This document shows positions 1 to 13,326 of a DNA stretch of 64,000 bases, piece by piece (the first letter of the stretch is position 1; every line of letters begins with the position of its first letter). The stretch spans positions 1,621,001 to 1,685,000 of the forward strand of contig JAKJHU010000084.1 of NCBI GenBank assembly GCA_022316685.1. The letters are read 5' to 3'. Source of the stretch: Progne subis subis (Eukaryota > Chordata > Aves > Passeriformes > Hirundinidae). The position numbers and the translations under genes were made by a program. Below the pieces are notes generated by a model. The model was not told the DNA's origin. It worked only from the letters and a program-made list of their open reading frames with translations, and made no database searches.

Positions 1-1142
1 GTAAATAAAGTCTTTGTTTCAGGAAGTTTCAGGAAGTCCATGTAATGTCACAGCATCATTGTCACCACCCACACATAGCAAGCCTGGGGACTCAGAAGCC
101 ATTATCCTGTTCCTTATCAGAGATCCCATTTCCATAATTATTTGTGGAAATCAAGTGGAACTTCACAGAGCAGTGGAGCTGCACTGGAATGAACCAGAAG
201 TGGGAAGACAAAGAGTTGTCTGGACTTCAGAGAAATCCTGGTACTTGTGAGGTTTTCCACATGAGAGCTCAGCTGAAGAGGAGCAGGAATTGAAGGCATT
301 TAAAGCAGTTAAATCAGACATATTGATTCCACGCTTATCCAGCTGTCAGAATGCATTTTACCAAGCCACAGAAGAAGAAGGCCGGATCACACACGTGTTC
401 CATGGAGAATGTTCAGTGCCAGGGACCCCTTGCTGCAGCAGTAAACTCTTGTCAAAGGAAGGAGAAGAGGGTCAGATGAGCCCACTTCCCAAGGATCAAT
501 AGCTGTGTAAAACGGTTGCGACAATGAGGAAAGTAGAGATAAGTAGATACACTCAAGTGCACATCCACACTTTAATATGCAGCAAATCGTGCACCCAGAA
601 ATCTTTAGTCTCTTGAGCAGCTCCTCGAACCCTTGAAGCTTCACCCTAAGCCTTCAGCCTCTCTCTGTGCGCTCTGTGCTGCAAGAACTAATCCCAAAAG
701 CAGCATCCTGGCTTCACTCGGAGGAAGTGCTGTGGTGGAGCCCAAAGTGGCAGCTCAGCCTGTCATTTCCCCTCAGGGGACTGAGGAGAGAATCATGGGG
801 CTCAAGGGCGAAAACTCCTGGGTTGAGACCAGACAGGTTAATAGGGAAAGCAAAGGCTGTGCACACAAGGAAATCAAACCAAGGAATTCATTCCCTGCTT
901 CTGCTGGACAGGTGTACAGCAGCCCCAGGAGAGCAGGCCCCATCCCTCAGCAGGGTGACTTGGGAAGACAAAAACCTACATACATGGGACAAACGCCTAT
1001 AAACATACTGAACATGTGAAATATCCCTTGAGACACTTCCGTTCACCTGTCCTTGCTGTGCCCTCCCAACTCCTGGTGCTCCTCCAGCCCCTCATTGCTG
1101 GGATGGGTGAGGAGCAGAAAAGGCCTTGGCTCTGTGTGAGCA
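1..1142. other. Single-copy flank, no gene recognised
   Basis: I see no known repeat or gene here. An open frame at 633-1019 (+, 128 codons) has no domain I recognise and overlaps another frame of similar length, which is typical of chance ORFs in moderately GC-rich DNA. Confidence 0.5.
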
Positions 1143-1896
1143 CATCCCTGTGTCACCATCACCACTTCCACATCCCTGTGTCACCAGCTCCTCTTCTTCA
1201 TCCCTGTGTCACCAGCTCCTCTTCTACATCCCTGTGTCACCAGCTCTGCCTCTACATCCCTGTGTCACCATCACCGCTTCCACATCCCTGTGTCACCATC
1301 ACCACTTCCACATCCCTGTGTCACCAGCTCCTCTTCTTCATCCCTGTGTCACCAGCTCCTCTTCTACATCCCTGTGTCACCAGCTCTGCCTCTACATCCC
1401 TGTGTCACCATCACTGCTTCTTCATCCCTGTGCCACCAGCTCCTCCTCTACATCCCTGTGTCACCAGCTCTTCTTCTTCATCCCTGTGTCACCAGCTCCT
1501 CCTCTACATCCCTGTCACCATCACCGTTTCTTCATCCCTGTGTCACCAGCTCCTCCTCTACATCCCTGTGTCACCATCACCACTTCCACATCCCTGTGTC
1601 ACCAGCTCCTCCTCCACATCCCTGTGTCACCAGCTCCTCCTCTACATCCCTGTGTCACCATCACCACTTCCACATCCCTGTGTCAGCAGCTCCTCCTCTA
1701 CATCCCTGTGTCACCAGCTCCTCCTCTACATCCCTGTGTCACCATCACCACTTCTCCATCCCTGTGTCACCAGCTCCTCCTCCACATCCCTGTGTCACCA
1801 GCTCCTCCTCCACATCCCTGTGTCACCAGCTCCTCCTCTACATCCCTGTGTCACCATCACTGCTTCCACATCACTGTGTCACCATCTCTGCTTCCA
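1143..1896. repeat. 28-bp minisatellite, 27 units
   Basis: Every unit begins CATCCCTGTGTCACCA (with small changes) and is 28 bp long, except one 26-bp unit that lost two bases near 1510. The span of 754 bp equals 27 x 28 minus 2. Two unit types alternate: one continues GCTCCTCCTCTA, the other TCACCACTTCCA. A five-unit pattern (units 1-5) recurs as units 6-10, so there is a ~140-bp higher-order repeat at the left end. The right half is more uniform, and the last unit is the most diverged. Because 28 is not a multiple of 3 and the unit lacks stops, three overlapping plus-strand frames stay open for 258-319 codons. I take these as artefacts, not proteins. Confidence 0.95.
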
Positions 1897-4333
1897 GCAC
1901 AGATCCCAATCCCACAGCCTACAGTGGCCTCAGGGAGGAAAATCAACTCTGCCCCAGCCAAAGCCAGCACAATAAGATATGAAAAATTATTGCTTTTCTG
2001 ATCATCATCCTTTGAATTTCTCATACTGGCATTTGCTCCCTTTCTATTCTGTGAGAATAACTCAGTGTGCAAATATCCAGTTCCCTCCCTGTGTGTGTCT
2101 TGCTACCACCACGATGGAGAGTGACAAAACAGGCACAGTTAAGAGATGAGAGAAGGAAAAAAAAAAAAGGAAATATCAGTAAACTTGGCACAACATTCAA
2201 TTATAAAAGTGGATGTAAAATGCTAACAATTCAATGCTCAGAAGAACTCATCTGAATTTCATTATCATCTAAGTTAGAGTCTGGTGTTTGTTAAAGAGGA
2301 CAAATGTTCTTAAAAGATGTGTTGCTCACAATCATCTCAGGATATAAAAACATGAATACAAGTTACCAGTTGGTCCCTCTGCATTCCAAAGAAGAAAAGG
2401 GAAAGAGAAAAGAAAATAATTAAAGCTGACTTTTCAACAGATGCAAAGCACTCTGGGGGCTGTCACTGAGACAAATAAAGCCATGGGACACCGGGATGTC
2501 CTCTGTAAATCCGTGAATGCCTCTGGAATTACTCCAGGTGTACCACGGCAGGTTGGGACAGCACTACACACTGGGTGATGAGGACTTTGGGGAGAGGAGC
2601 AGTTCCTGCCAAAGGACAGGAAAGAAATGGAGTGTCAGACCAAAACACTGGTCCCAGGAGAATCAAAGAACAGGATTTTGCTCCACTTTTTTTTTCCATC
2701 GGTACAGATGATATAAAACTGTTTCCAGCAGCTGCTTTTATTTTTTGTTTTTTCCATATCATAAGGGAAAAAAAAAAAAAAAAAAAGGATTAAGGAAATA
2801 TAGAAAATGTTATCTATAGAAAATTAGGACTGGGAAAAATGAAATTTCAAACAGGAAAATATTTCTACCTTAAAAAAAGCAAACAAATAAACACTCCCCC
2901 CCCCCCTTCTTTTCATTAAAAGACAGATTTGCCAATTTTTCCAGTGAAAAATGGATGTGTTTATTCTCAGAGATATTTCTTGCTTCTTTGAGATAGTGCA
3001 TCTTCACTACATCCCCCAAAATACAGAAGCAAAGGGAGAAAGCCATTGCTAGAATTGTAGCTGATGTACCTGAGTAGTTGGTAAAGATGCTACAATTGCT
3101 CAGGTTCTAGGACAGTGGTGTACCCCAGGGGAAAAAAAATAACATCTTCACACTCATCTGTCTCAACAAAAAGTAAGAAATTAATAAAAAAAAATCCTTC
3201 TAGAAGTAGAGAAAACTCAGCATAAGCCAGATAAGGTAAAATAAAATAATAGCTGAGTAATCTCAGAGAAACAAAACTGATCTGATTTGTCCTGGAATTA
3301 GGCATCTGCCATCATCTTTAATTTGCCAGATCTCATACAAACTGTAACATCAAAAAAGTCCCTAAAGCAATTTCACATTCTAATTTGGATAATTTTATAT
3401 CACTAGAACCATGGAGTTTTGCTCCCTATCTCATCCAAAAAGTAGAAGAATAGATCTTCTATTTTAAGTTAACTGTCTTTACTTTTCTAAGTCATTTGGC
3501 ATTTCCTATATGTGGAGGCAACTATGCAAATTTAAAGCCTGATCTTTACTCAGTGTCAATCAAAAAAGATTCACCATGGGAGGGAGAAAGTATAAGACTC
3601 CTCGGTGAGTAATTCTGTCACCAAATGCATCTCAGTATCAAAAACTGCCAAAAAGTACTTATTTTCATCTAAAACAGTCCAGAACATAATAAATATGGCT
3701 GAAGTATGGAAATCTGCATATAACCCTCAAAATTCCCTAAATCAAATATCTCTTTTTACATTAGAAAGCCGAGGCTGCAGCCAGAAGCAACAGATTTTCC
3801 AAAGTATTTCCTTTGTATGCATTTTCCCCTTGCTTAAAAGCAGTTCTTTAGAAGACTCATTTCTCGTAATGATGGGGAGATCAAGAGAGATTTTTTTAAA
3901 GATATTTGGAATCCTCTGCACAAAACAGAGACATTAAAATTAGATTTTAGGTATGAGTTATTTAGAATTAGTCTTACGTGTCTCAGCATATGAATATTTG
4001 ACTATTTAGCTGTGCTTTATTTTCACACATTATATGCAACACAAACTTAAAGCTCCGAATATGTTGTTGTTAATTCTTATTCTTACTTCAGCATGTCCAT
4101 TGCAGCCAACACTTTCTCCAGAGCCAAACACTGAGTCCATTCCCAGTGAATTCAGACAGTAATATATATATTTACCATATGGAGTGTGGAGTCTGTAAAA
4201 CAGTAATATTTCTCACCCTTGTTATTTGACTCCTGCATCAAAGAAGTGTATACCTTACAATAAAATCTGTTATCCCATCTTTGGCTCTCCTTTTGCATCA
4301 GTGTCGTCCCTTGAACACTGAACAGTGGTTGAA
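1897..4333. other. Single-copy AT-rich DNA with homopolymer tracts
   Basis: No gene is recognised. The stretch holds a 19-nt A run at 2768-2786 and an 11-nt C run at 2896-2906. Everything else looks like ordinary non-coding DNA. Confidence 0.5.
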
Positions 4334-4366
4334 TTCACAGAATAATCTGAGTAGGAAGGGACCAGC
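4334..4366 (-). mobile_element. Possible CR1 3'-tail scrap
   Basis: A short stretch reads like the antisense of a CR1 terminus (AATTCACAGAATAATCTGAG then GGAAGGGACC). It is too short to be certain and may be a chance match. Confidence 0.35.
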
Positions 4367-7300
4367 TCACTGCTGACTTGCTCTGCTCTCAGATGAAATT
4401 TCCAGCCATGTTCCAGGAAGATCTAAAGCAGGAATTCTTAGAGTAAAGAGGGGATGTGATCAAAAGTCACACAGGGTACTAGCACACACCAATGTCAGAC
4501 TTCCAGGGACAGCCAAAGAGCCTTGACCATCCCCAGGATTCTGTTCCCAGCTGTCCAAGCCAAAAATGCTATTTGAGCCCTGGATCCTTCCTCCTGCCTG
4601 TCAGGAGGTTGTGGTTAGGGAAGGGAGCTGCTGACCCTACAGACAACGCTGTCAGCAAGAGAAAATCAGGAAAGCTGACCTGTGGCACACCCAGGCACTC
4701 TGGCATGGGGCTGTTTGCCATCTGGCAGGGCAACAGACCAAGGTTTTGGGGAAAGGGAGGAGAAGCTCTGGTGGGGAGAGGCAATAGGAGCACCAGCGTA
4801 AGGAGCGGTGTTCTGATAGGAGGAGTCTGTAGAGATGGCGGTCAGGGGGTCTGGGAATGGACATCAAACCTTTGGCAGAGACAGCCCCATCCTCACCTCT
4901 CACCCCTTCCATGCCAGCTCTTCCCTCCTAGCATTTCCCTGAGCACCAGTGGCCTGTCCCAGCCCCTTTCCTGTGCTCTGATGTGACAGAGCCAAAATTA
5001 TTCCTTCCCCCCCTACCCCAAACTTTCCCCACTTCTTTCCATGCTGCCAAATGGAATTTCACCTGTCCTGCCAAGCAGGACTGCTGCTGCCATGGAGGCA
5101 CTGCCCCATCAGAGAACAATCCTGGTGCTTGGAAAACCGGGTATTCAGCACACAGCAGGAGCACGGGTTGAGCAGCAGAGAGCAGGAACGTGAGCCGTGG
5201 AAACCTTTTTTGACTTGTTCATTCCTCCTGAGTCATCTTGCAGTTGGAAGGGTTGTGTCCGTATTTCCCAACTCCAAATGCAACATAAAAGCCAGAGGCT
5301 GCTGTGAAACTTTGATAAGGAAACTGAAATTTGCCATAAAAGCAAAGCACAACGCCAAACGTCAAAATCCCCTAGCAGTGCTAATAAAGATTCAAAACAC
5401 CCAAAAGACAATATAAGCACCCAGAGCATCTTCAGGGGAGGTTGTGAGGGCTGCAGGGTCACCCGTATGTGGTTGTTTCCCATCCCAGAGTCCCATCCTG
5501 TGACACAGCAAAATACTTGGGATTTGCAGCCCGCTGGATGAATCTGAGTCCTGGAAGACAGTGCTCCTGTTGGTGAAGAGAAAAGCTGGGTTTAAATAAA
5601 TCATCACCAGGATCTGTTTCTGCTAATCCATGGGAGAAAAGAGTTTAACTTTAATTTCAGGCAATGGCACTGATGGATATCAGAACCTGCACTGAGCTCA
5701 TGAATAGATTAATAAAAATATACTTAAAGAGTCTGGGATGTATACCTGTCAAACACTCAGATGACTAATGCAAGAAGAACCAGATAAAGACATTAAACAT
5801 GCAGTAGACACTGGCATGGGGTGGGAGGACGTCTGATTCTTGTCAAACAATCACAAAAGAGAATTATTTAAGATCCAAAAATACGGTGTGGGGGACTGTA
5901 ATTCAATTGCAAAGGCACTGAAGACAGCAGCTTTTGAATACAGCCTTTAGTTAGAGTTTAAGAAATCAAAGTACCTGTATTATTAATGTGCCTAAAACAC
6001 CAGGTAAACCAGCAATTTCTTCCTCTGCAGGCACCTGGTGCTCCTCACAAAATAACACCGTGTTTTGACATCCTCCGTGCTTGGCACGGGCTGCCTGTCA
6101 AGCAGAGAAGGTGACAGCAGAGGGATCCTGGTGTGTCTTTCACAGCTGTGGCTGTGAGCCCTTAACAAGAAAGACAAAGCTCAGATAACTTTTATCTTCC
6201 TGGGTGTTGGCACCTTTGTTGCAGCACCCACGTGGGCTGGGTTTAGCTCCACGCTCCAGGTCTGTGTGCCCGTGGCAGGGATAACCCAGGCTGTGTTCAC
6301 CCAGAAACATCCACCTCTGCTCCAGGAGTATCCTGAGACTAAAATGTAGGAGCTGGGACATCTCTCTCTACCTGCAGGAGTCCAAAGGAGGGCAGGATAA
6401 GCACTTTAATCTCTGTGCACCTGCTTAATAGAGAATGAAATCCAGACATAAGGTACAGAGCAGGGACCATGCATCCCAACTGCTTCCCCACATCAGGAGA
6501 GTAATTTGAATATTAGGAGGCACAGATACACATATTTTTAGTTCCTAAAAATAACCCTGGCATGCCAAAATACCCAGGCCTTACAGAAACGCTCTGGCAG
6601 TTTGTCCCCCTGTGTGTTTGGACCCTCTCACAACCAAAAGATCCTTTAATTCATGTAATTACCTGAGCACTGAAACTGCAGCAAAGAGTTTGTCTTACTT
6701 CCATTATCTCTGTGAGTCCTACCCCGCTCTCCAAAACTAAAATAGCAATCTCTTCTCTCAGGAATAAACTCAGGATGCCATGAAATGAATCAGCATAGTA
6801 ATATTTTGCAAAAACCCATCAATGCTTGTTTGTTTGTGCATTTAAAATCAGTTGGTGGAAAGTGGGAGATTTGCCTAGAAACCTCTGAGCTGGGTGAATC
6901 TGGATTATCTATGAAAAGATGAAGATGTTAATCTCACCTTAAAGGCACATAAAGGTGTTTTCAGATACCTTTACCTTTTCTAAGCATTCATCTGTACTTT
7001 GGGGTTTTTTGACAAAGTTTGGCTGTGCTTTCAAACTCCAACATCTAGATGTGGATAGCTTCCTTTATAAGAGGCCTGTCACAGATGGCTTCGGATGGAC
7101 ATATCTTCTTAATCTGAGACAGCAAGTCAAGCAAAATAACCTGCATTACAACCATTAGAGAAGCTTTCTTTCCTGCCTTGCTGCTGGAACATGCTATTGT
7201 AATATTAACAGAAGTTTTCACAAGGATATTTCTCCAGTCAACTTCAGTTCATGTCTATCAGTGCTTTCCAGCAGACTGAAGCAATACAAATTTTGCACAC

Positions 7301-9667
7301 AATTGCTCCCTGTCCTCTGCCACAGAAGCACTTCCCTTAATAGGAAATTTCCAAAGGATTTTCAATCAGAGGCCCCAACAATGGTTGCAGTTAATGGCAA
7401 TACATTCCTTGAGGTTTATTCTGCAAGAGGCACCTTTCATTTTAACAAATGTACCATGGTATGAGGAGTTTGTGATGGGTGAACTCAGTCAGCATGTGCT
7501 GACAGCCCCCCGAGAGCTGGAGGGCTGTGCAAAATGTATGATTTGAAGGCTTGAAGTGTGTTATTCTTCCCTTTGTTACTCAGTTGGATTCAAGTGCGAA
7601 AAAAAACCCCACCTGGCCCTAGGAAATCATCTTTTCCTCTGGTGAAGCGTGTGCTTTGCGTTTGAATGGCAAGTTTGTTGGGAAAAGGAGAAGATGAGGT
7701 AACTGCAATGTTAGCTGGAAAGGTCTCCTCAAGAAAGGTTTTCTAATTTCTGCTCCAGTAGGGGATCAGGAGAGGGGTGAGGGTCACCAGCAATATCTTC
7801 TGAACAACCGGATCCCTCATTTTTAACAGAGGCCCTCTTAGTGTTTACTCAGTTTAGAGAGATTGAATCTGAAAATCTGCATCACTTTTCATTTCATCAC
7901 ACCCAAGTTATCTCCAAACCAGCAAAAGTGGGATACTTCTTTTTTCCCTTTCCACTCTCATCCTGCAATCAATTTTCTACCTACATTCCTCTCACTGGAA
8001 ATATTAATGTTTCATTTCATTTGCACAGGGCAAGAGTTCTGTCTTTAATGATGATGGGGCAGAAAAAGCTGCAGAGGGAAATCCCACACTGCCCGAGCTC
8101 TGGTAGTTGAACCCCTCTCCAGTCACTCACCACCTCAAAATTTGGAACTGCAGAAGGGGGGGCTAACTGATGAAGACAGATCTCTGCATTTTAATGAGCA
8201 GTCCTGCAATATTTACTTGGTTAAAAGACAGTGGATACTTCATCTTGCTTGTCATAACAAATATGTTCCTCCTGGCAACTCAGCACCTCGTGTTTAACAC
8301 TGCACTGACAAATGCACCTCTCCTCTTTCATGATGAAAGCAGACACAGTTTTAGAGGGAATGGGCCTGCAGGTTAACTGGAATCATCTTTTCTTTTAATT
8401 TTATAAATGCAGTGTTTCTGCTAGAGCTAAAGACCGGTACTGCAGTTTAAGTCTACAACCCCAATTCAAAGCCATGTCAACACTCTCCCTGTAAATCCTC
8501 AGCTTCCTGCACTGCTCAGTAGCAGAAGTGAATTGAAATGCAGAGGTCAATGCACAAGTCTGGAGCCTGATATAAAGCCTAGCTTCCCAAACTACATTTG
8601 CCCTGCTAGGTGTGAGGACAATTGATACCTCCTCACATGTGGAGGTGATGAAAAGTGTTCCTCCATCGCTTTCCCAGCGTCATCCTCCTTGCAGACCCCC
8701 AAAAAGGACACCTGAGTGAACTTGACACCTGAGTGAACTCAACCCCCTCCCCCTCCAAACTTGTCAGAAGGGCAAAGAAATAAGAAATCTGCCCTTCTTG
8801 CCTTACTTTCTGTTCTTCCAGTGAGTTTCCCCTTCCCATGGCTTGTTTTACGTCACGTGGAGTGGCTTGGTCATGTAGAGGTGGCTGCAGAAAAGGGCAG
8901 CAGAAACTGATGGCTTCTGAGACACTTCGGCAGTGATGGATGAACGTCACATATCCTGGCATTACTTCCCACTATTTCACAGAGGGGAGTCAGGAATGGA
9001 TTCATTGAGCAATGTTTCCTCCTTTCATGATCCATCTTGAGATGACAATCCAATTTTTAGGTCAAGAGAAAATTCTTAAGTGATGGAAAAGTCACAGGTG
9101 ACAAGAATAATGGCTGTGGGTGATGGCAGAAGGAGGAATGGCTCTGGTGTGGGTTTTATGGATGAGACACACAGGATATGATGGAGGAAGGAGCACGGTG
9201 TGGGAGTCACAATGAAGCAGTACAGGAGTTGGCTTGTACACAGCCAGTCCTATTCTACTCACAGATCACACAAAAATGCACAGACATTCCCTTCTCCAGA
9301 CTTCTGACAGCAGAAATAATATAAAAATATATCTGTGAGTATTCAATTTTCCTCATGTTAAAGTCCAGCCAGAGTCACTATTTATCATCATTTATTCCAC
9401 TAAGTAGAAGCCACACCCAGACCAATTATCTCACTGTCAGAGCTTGTAAATGGTGTTTTGGTATCATGGGATTCCTGATCAGGAGTTTTGTTTGGATTCT
9501 GAGGCCTCTAATCTTTATCAGATATTACACCCCACTCATCACTGTCAGGAGCTAAAGCAGCATCAGCAACCGTGGCATTGCTAACAGGGCCGTCTTCAGC
9601 ATGTGAATCACCCTGCACATTCTCCTCCAAATTCCTCCTTGCCTGAGAAAAATTAACTCCACATGAC
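4367..9667. other. Long single-copy stretch, no gene recognised
   Basis: The longest non-repetitive ATG frame of the window lies here (4492-4986, +, 164 codons). It sits in a GC-richer patch with other long frames on the opposite strand and has no motif I know, so I treat it as chance. A perfect-length 17-bp tandem duplication lies at 8707-8740. No other repeat was seen. Confidence 0.5.
8707..8740. repeat. 17-bp tandem duplication
   Basis: Two adjacent copies of GACACCTGAGTGAACT(T/C) differ only at the last base. This looks like a recent local duplication with no gene context. Confidence 0.85.
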
Positions 9668-9786
9668 CAGGATGGGTTGGATGGGGTTCAGAGCAACCTG
9701 GAAGGTGTCTCTGCCCATGGCAGGGGGGAGAAGGAGATGGGCTTCAAGGTCCCTTCAACCCAAGCCGTTCTGGGATTCTGGGATTT
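9668..9786 (+). mobile_element. CR1 LINE fragment, 3' end
   Basis: This is a sense CR1 terminus: GGATGGGGTTCAGAGCAACC, then the GTGTCTCTGCCCATGGCAGG block, then CCCTTCAACCCAAGCCGTTC and repeated TCTGGGAT octamers. It is heavily 5'-truncated, as most avian CR1 copies are. Confidence 0.88.
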
Positions 9787-9969
9787 TGGTATCCTGTGAC
9801 ACAGTGGGTATCAGCTGTTCACTGTTTTCGGAATGGAATACGAGGGCAGGGAATGGTTTAGTGAACAATAAAATTAACCAACTGGATGCTTAAAGAATGT
9901 TTTCATAGAAAGAACACTTGACTGTGGCCAAGCAAGGCTTTTGCAAGATGCAAACAGTACAATTCATTT

Positions 9970-10262
9970 ATAGAATCAAGACTGGTTTGGGTTGGAAGAG
10001 AACTTAAAGCCCATCCAGTGCCACTCGTTGCCATGGGCAGGGACACCTTCCACTAGCCCAGGTTGCTCCAAGCCCTGTCCAACCTGACCTTGGACACTGC
10101 CAGGGATCCAGGGGCAGCCACAATTTCTCTGGGCACCCTGTGCCAGGGCCTGCCCACTCTCACAGGGAACAATTCCTTCCCAATGTCCAATCTACCCCTG
10201 CCCTCTGGCAGTGGGAGCCATTCCTTGTGTCCTGTCAACCCAGGCCCTTGTAAATACTCTGC
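9970..10262 (-). mobile_element. CR1 LINE fragment, 3' end
   Basis: This antisense CR1 copy runs from the octamer tail through the CCATGGGCAGGGACACC block to the sequence that encodes the end of the CR1 reverse-transcriptase ORF. A minus-strand open frame at 10053-10238 still reads in that ORF, with residues such as GRLDIGKELF and PREIV. It is a dead remnant, not an active gene. Confidence 0.93.
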
Positions 10263-11113
10263 CTATGTATCCTGAAAGCTCTCTTCTTCCTTGCTTTCCA
10301 AAGAAAGAGGCCACAGCACTTTCAGAGCCACTCCACAAAAAAATCTCCTTCCAGAGGTGCCCTAACGTGGTGCTGGCGGGATGCACCCACTGTGCCTGGC
10401 AAAGGGATGTTGTCCCACAGAGCCTGCCCAGCTCTCCCTGCTAGTCTGACTGCAGTCCGCGAGTCCTAGCCTGAAAAATCTCCAGACACCCCAGCTGGGG
10501 CAAATAACAGACCATGTAAATGGCTCCATGCTCCCATTGGATGCAAATCCATGCCAATTCCCATGCCAACTTTCTTGTCTCCTGGTCATCAGTTAGGCTT
10601 TAGATCTGTCTTCCAAATAAAACTGCTTTATTAACCAGCAGGAGATAATTACAAGTAGTGTCAAAGCCTACTGAAGCACAAACAATATGAGATTAAGGTG
10701 ACTGATGTCAGATGGAATTACGTGTATAAGAAATAAGTGCACTTCTGATTATAAAACTAAGGTATTGATAACCATTTTTCATCTTAATAACTTTAGCAAA
10801 AGAGATATTAATGGTGTGGAAGAAAAAAAGGGCCAGCCTTATTAGTGGAAAGTCTGATGTCCTGGTTTGCTCACTTTTTTGTGAATAATTTAATTACAAA
10901 AGTTTCTTTTCTCAATCTCTTACATTTCTCAATGAAGACAAAACACAGGAAAAGAGAGGGATAAAAATATAAGCTGCTTTGCAATTACTGAACTCCAAAT
11001 TCTCTGGGTTTGGGTTTGATTTTTATAATTCAACAACAGAAAAATCCACTTTGAGATTGAGTGAAAGCTTTGTTCCTATTTATAAGGAGGAAAATGAAAG
11101 AAAGCTGCCCTCA

Positions 11114-11160
<47 letters not shown>

Positions 11161-12720
11161 GTTTTAGCTTGAAAAATATTACCAATCTATAATTCTTGGT
11201 TTTGATTAAAGAGGTAAACTGCCTGTGTTAGCTTCCCTTGCTCTTTGTTCAACACCATCTAAGCCAATGGAGGCTTAGAGCCGTTAAAATTTTCCCAACA
11301 GTTTAGTCTGCTCAACCTTTTTTTCCCAACAATTTAACCTCTTATTTCAAGCACAGTTTTTCTGTGGTTCCAAGTCCACTTTTGCTGGGGACTGACCCAA
11401 GCCAGGAGAGCTGTAATATCCAACGAGCCCCATTAACTTACCTTGAAACTCATTTCCCTCTCTTTATGTGACTCTGTCACTCATGACCCTTCCTCTGCAG
11501 CTCGAGCATCTGTCAGAACTCAGAATCTGGAATTACATTATAATAGATATTACATATGAGTCACTCCTGCCCACCTCTTTTCTCACTGCAAGAAATACCA
11601 GTGGTCAGCTTAAACCTCCAGGATGACAAGTGAGTTTTAAAGCATCACCTCAAATTGGCAGAGTTTTCTCTTGTTGCAGGAGAGTGGCAACTGCAGAAAT
11701 GACTGTGAAATAGAGAGAAGAGAAACAGCATAACATAGACCCCTTGGGTTTTATTTCTGTGCTACTTTTCCTCTTGCTAGTGCATCAGGAGGGTTTATTT
11801 GGAGCCTGTTATCACATGTATTCTGTGTATATTTAAATATTTTGTGTATGTAGGGAGCCTGATTCCATGCAGCATGCAAACAAGTGGGAATTTCACTCAA
11901 TGGACACAACAGAGAGACTCAGCTCATCGAGGACAGCTGAGCCTGGGATATCTGTTGTAGTCAGGCCAGCTTGGAAGGGGATGTTGGATCCTGTGGATCC
12001 CTGTGATGCATACTTGGTGCCAGCAGTTAGGCACTGAGGTCACTTGACAAAATGACAGCCTCAAAAAACCATCCAAAGGCAGTGATTTTCCACAGGTAGA
12101 CTCTTACAACCACAGGCCAAAATTTCAGGTCACTCGTAAATGGGGTCAAAAGCTGGACTTGATGATCCATGAGGGAAACTGGGCTTCCATTGCCATGGTT
12201 TGGCCAAGGAGGATCCATCCCCTCATGCTCCCTCAGGAGAATGGGTCTCAGGGCACACGATTCACATTTCAGTCACACCAAGCTGCACATTTTCACATTA
12301 CAAATGAGAACTGTGGAAGAGGGTTTTAGTGCCATTATTTATTAGACAAGTTCCCTGGATTTTTATCATCCATAACTCACGCCTTAAATGGATTTGCTGC
12401 CGATTCCCCTAAGTCATGTACAGAAGGTCCTGGAGTAGAGTGTTTCTAAAATACCATTTTTTAAATTTCACATTTACATGCATTCCGTCTGCACACCAAG
12501 AGCATTAAATATCATAAATGTGGAGTTAACGTCTCATTTTTAAAAATTATGTAGTTTTGTAATTACATTAAATGAGGGGATACTGACTTTTAGAAACTAA
12601 ATTCCAAGTCTCTTTCTATTGCCAAAGCAGCCAGGAATATCTTTAAATAAGTTTATGCTATAGGGACCCTTTAATGATCCATCTGCTGAAAGTAGAAGGA
12701 AGAGGAAGAAGCGGTTGAAT
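10263..12720. other. Single-copy DNA with a long A tract
   Basis: No gene is recognised. The only clear repeat is a 39-nt A run at 11117-11155. A short near-repeat TTTTCCCAACA(G/A)TTTA occurs twice near 11290 and 11324. Confidence 0.5.
11117..11155 (+). repeat. (A)39 homopolymer
   Basis: Thirty-nine uninterrupted A follow TCAGTT. I found no polyadenylation signal close upstream and no clear flanking duplication, so a retrocopy tail is not supported. Confidence 0.9.
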
Positions 12721-13326
12721 CATAGGGAACAAAACTTCAATTCAGCACACATTAATAAAAGCTCAACTACTGATAATCAATGAGACATTAATGAAGTTGA
12801 GGAAAGTTATATCCATTTACTCTTAAGAACAGGCTTCCAGGAATTCTCTCCAACATGGAAAGAGACTTCCAGGTAGGAGCAAAAAATTTCTTACACAACT
12901 CAATCTTTCATATTCATCCTGATCTGGTAAGCACTATGAAAGTCTCAGAAAGTTGTTTTATTTCTCTGTGAATGATTTAATTTTTCTGTGTTTACCATAT
13001 CATATTCATTTTCATAAGCACAGAGACTGCATGGATATCTGAATCACGGAATCCCAGAACGGTTTGGGTTGGGAGAGACATTAAAGGTCTTTCAGTACAC
13101 CCCTTGCCATGGGCAGAGACACCTTCAACTAGCCAGGGTGTTCCCAGCCCCATCCAACCTGTCCTCGGACGCTTCTAGGGATCCAGGGACAACCACAGCT
13201 TCTCTGGGCACCCCGTGCCAGGGCCTCACCACCCTCACAGGGAACAATTCCTTCCCAGTATCCCATCTTTCCCTGCCCCCTGGCAGTGGGAAGCCATTCC
13301 CTGTGTCCTGTCACTCCTTGTAAACC
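12721..13326. repeat. Segmental duplication copy A
   Basis: About 320 bp of otherwise single-copy sequence plus an antisense CR1 match 19427-20037 in the same orientation, at roughly 90% or better by eye. Shared landmarks include AAACTTCAATTCAGCACACA, CTTCCAGGAATTCTCTCCAA and GACTGCATGGATATCTGAAT immediately before the CR1. The CR1 was therefore present before the duplication. The left edge joins unrelated sequence. Confidence 0.9.
13041..13326 (-). mobile_element. CR1 LINE fragment inside duplication copy A
   Basis: This antisense CR1 3' end begins with GAATCACGGAATCCCAGAAC and runs through the reverse-transcriptase C-terminal region. It has frame breaks. The same insertion, with the same left junction, occurs at 19743 in copy B. 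Confidence 0.93.

Noticed and set aside
1016..2001. Three overlapping plus-strand frames of 258-319 codons
   Set aside because: They are translations of the 28-bp minisatellite in its three phases, with no start context or domain.
4492..4986. 164-codon ATG frame as a possible gene
   Set aside because: No motif or splice context was recognised, and competing frames of 74-86 codons lie on the opposite strand in the same GC-rich patch.
10053..10238. Minus-strand frame as an independent small gene
   Set aside because: It is the decayed C-terminal end of the CR1 reverse-transcriptase ORF within a truncated LINE copy.
11117..11155. (A)39 as the tail of a processed retrocopy
   Set aside because: There is no AATAAA at the right distance, no gene-like sequence upstream and no clear flanking duplication.
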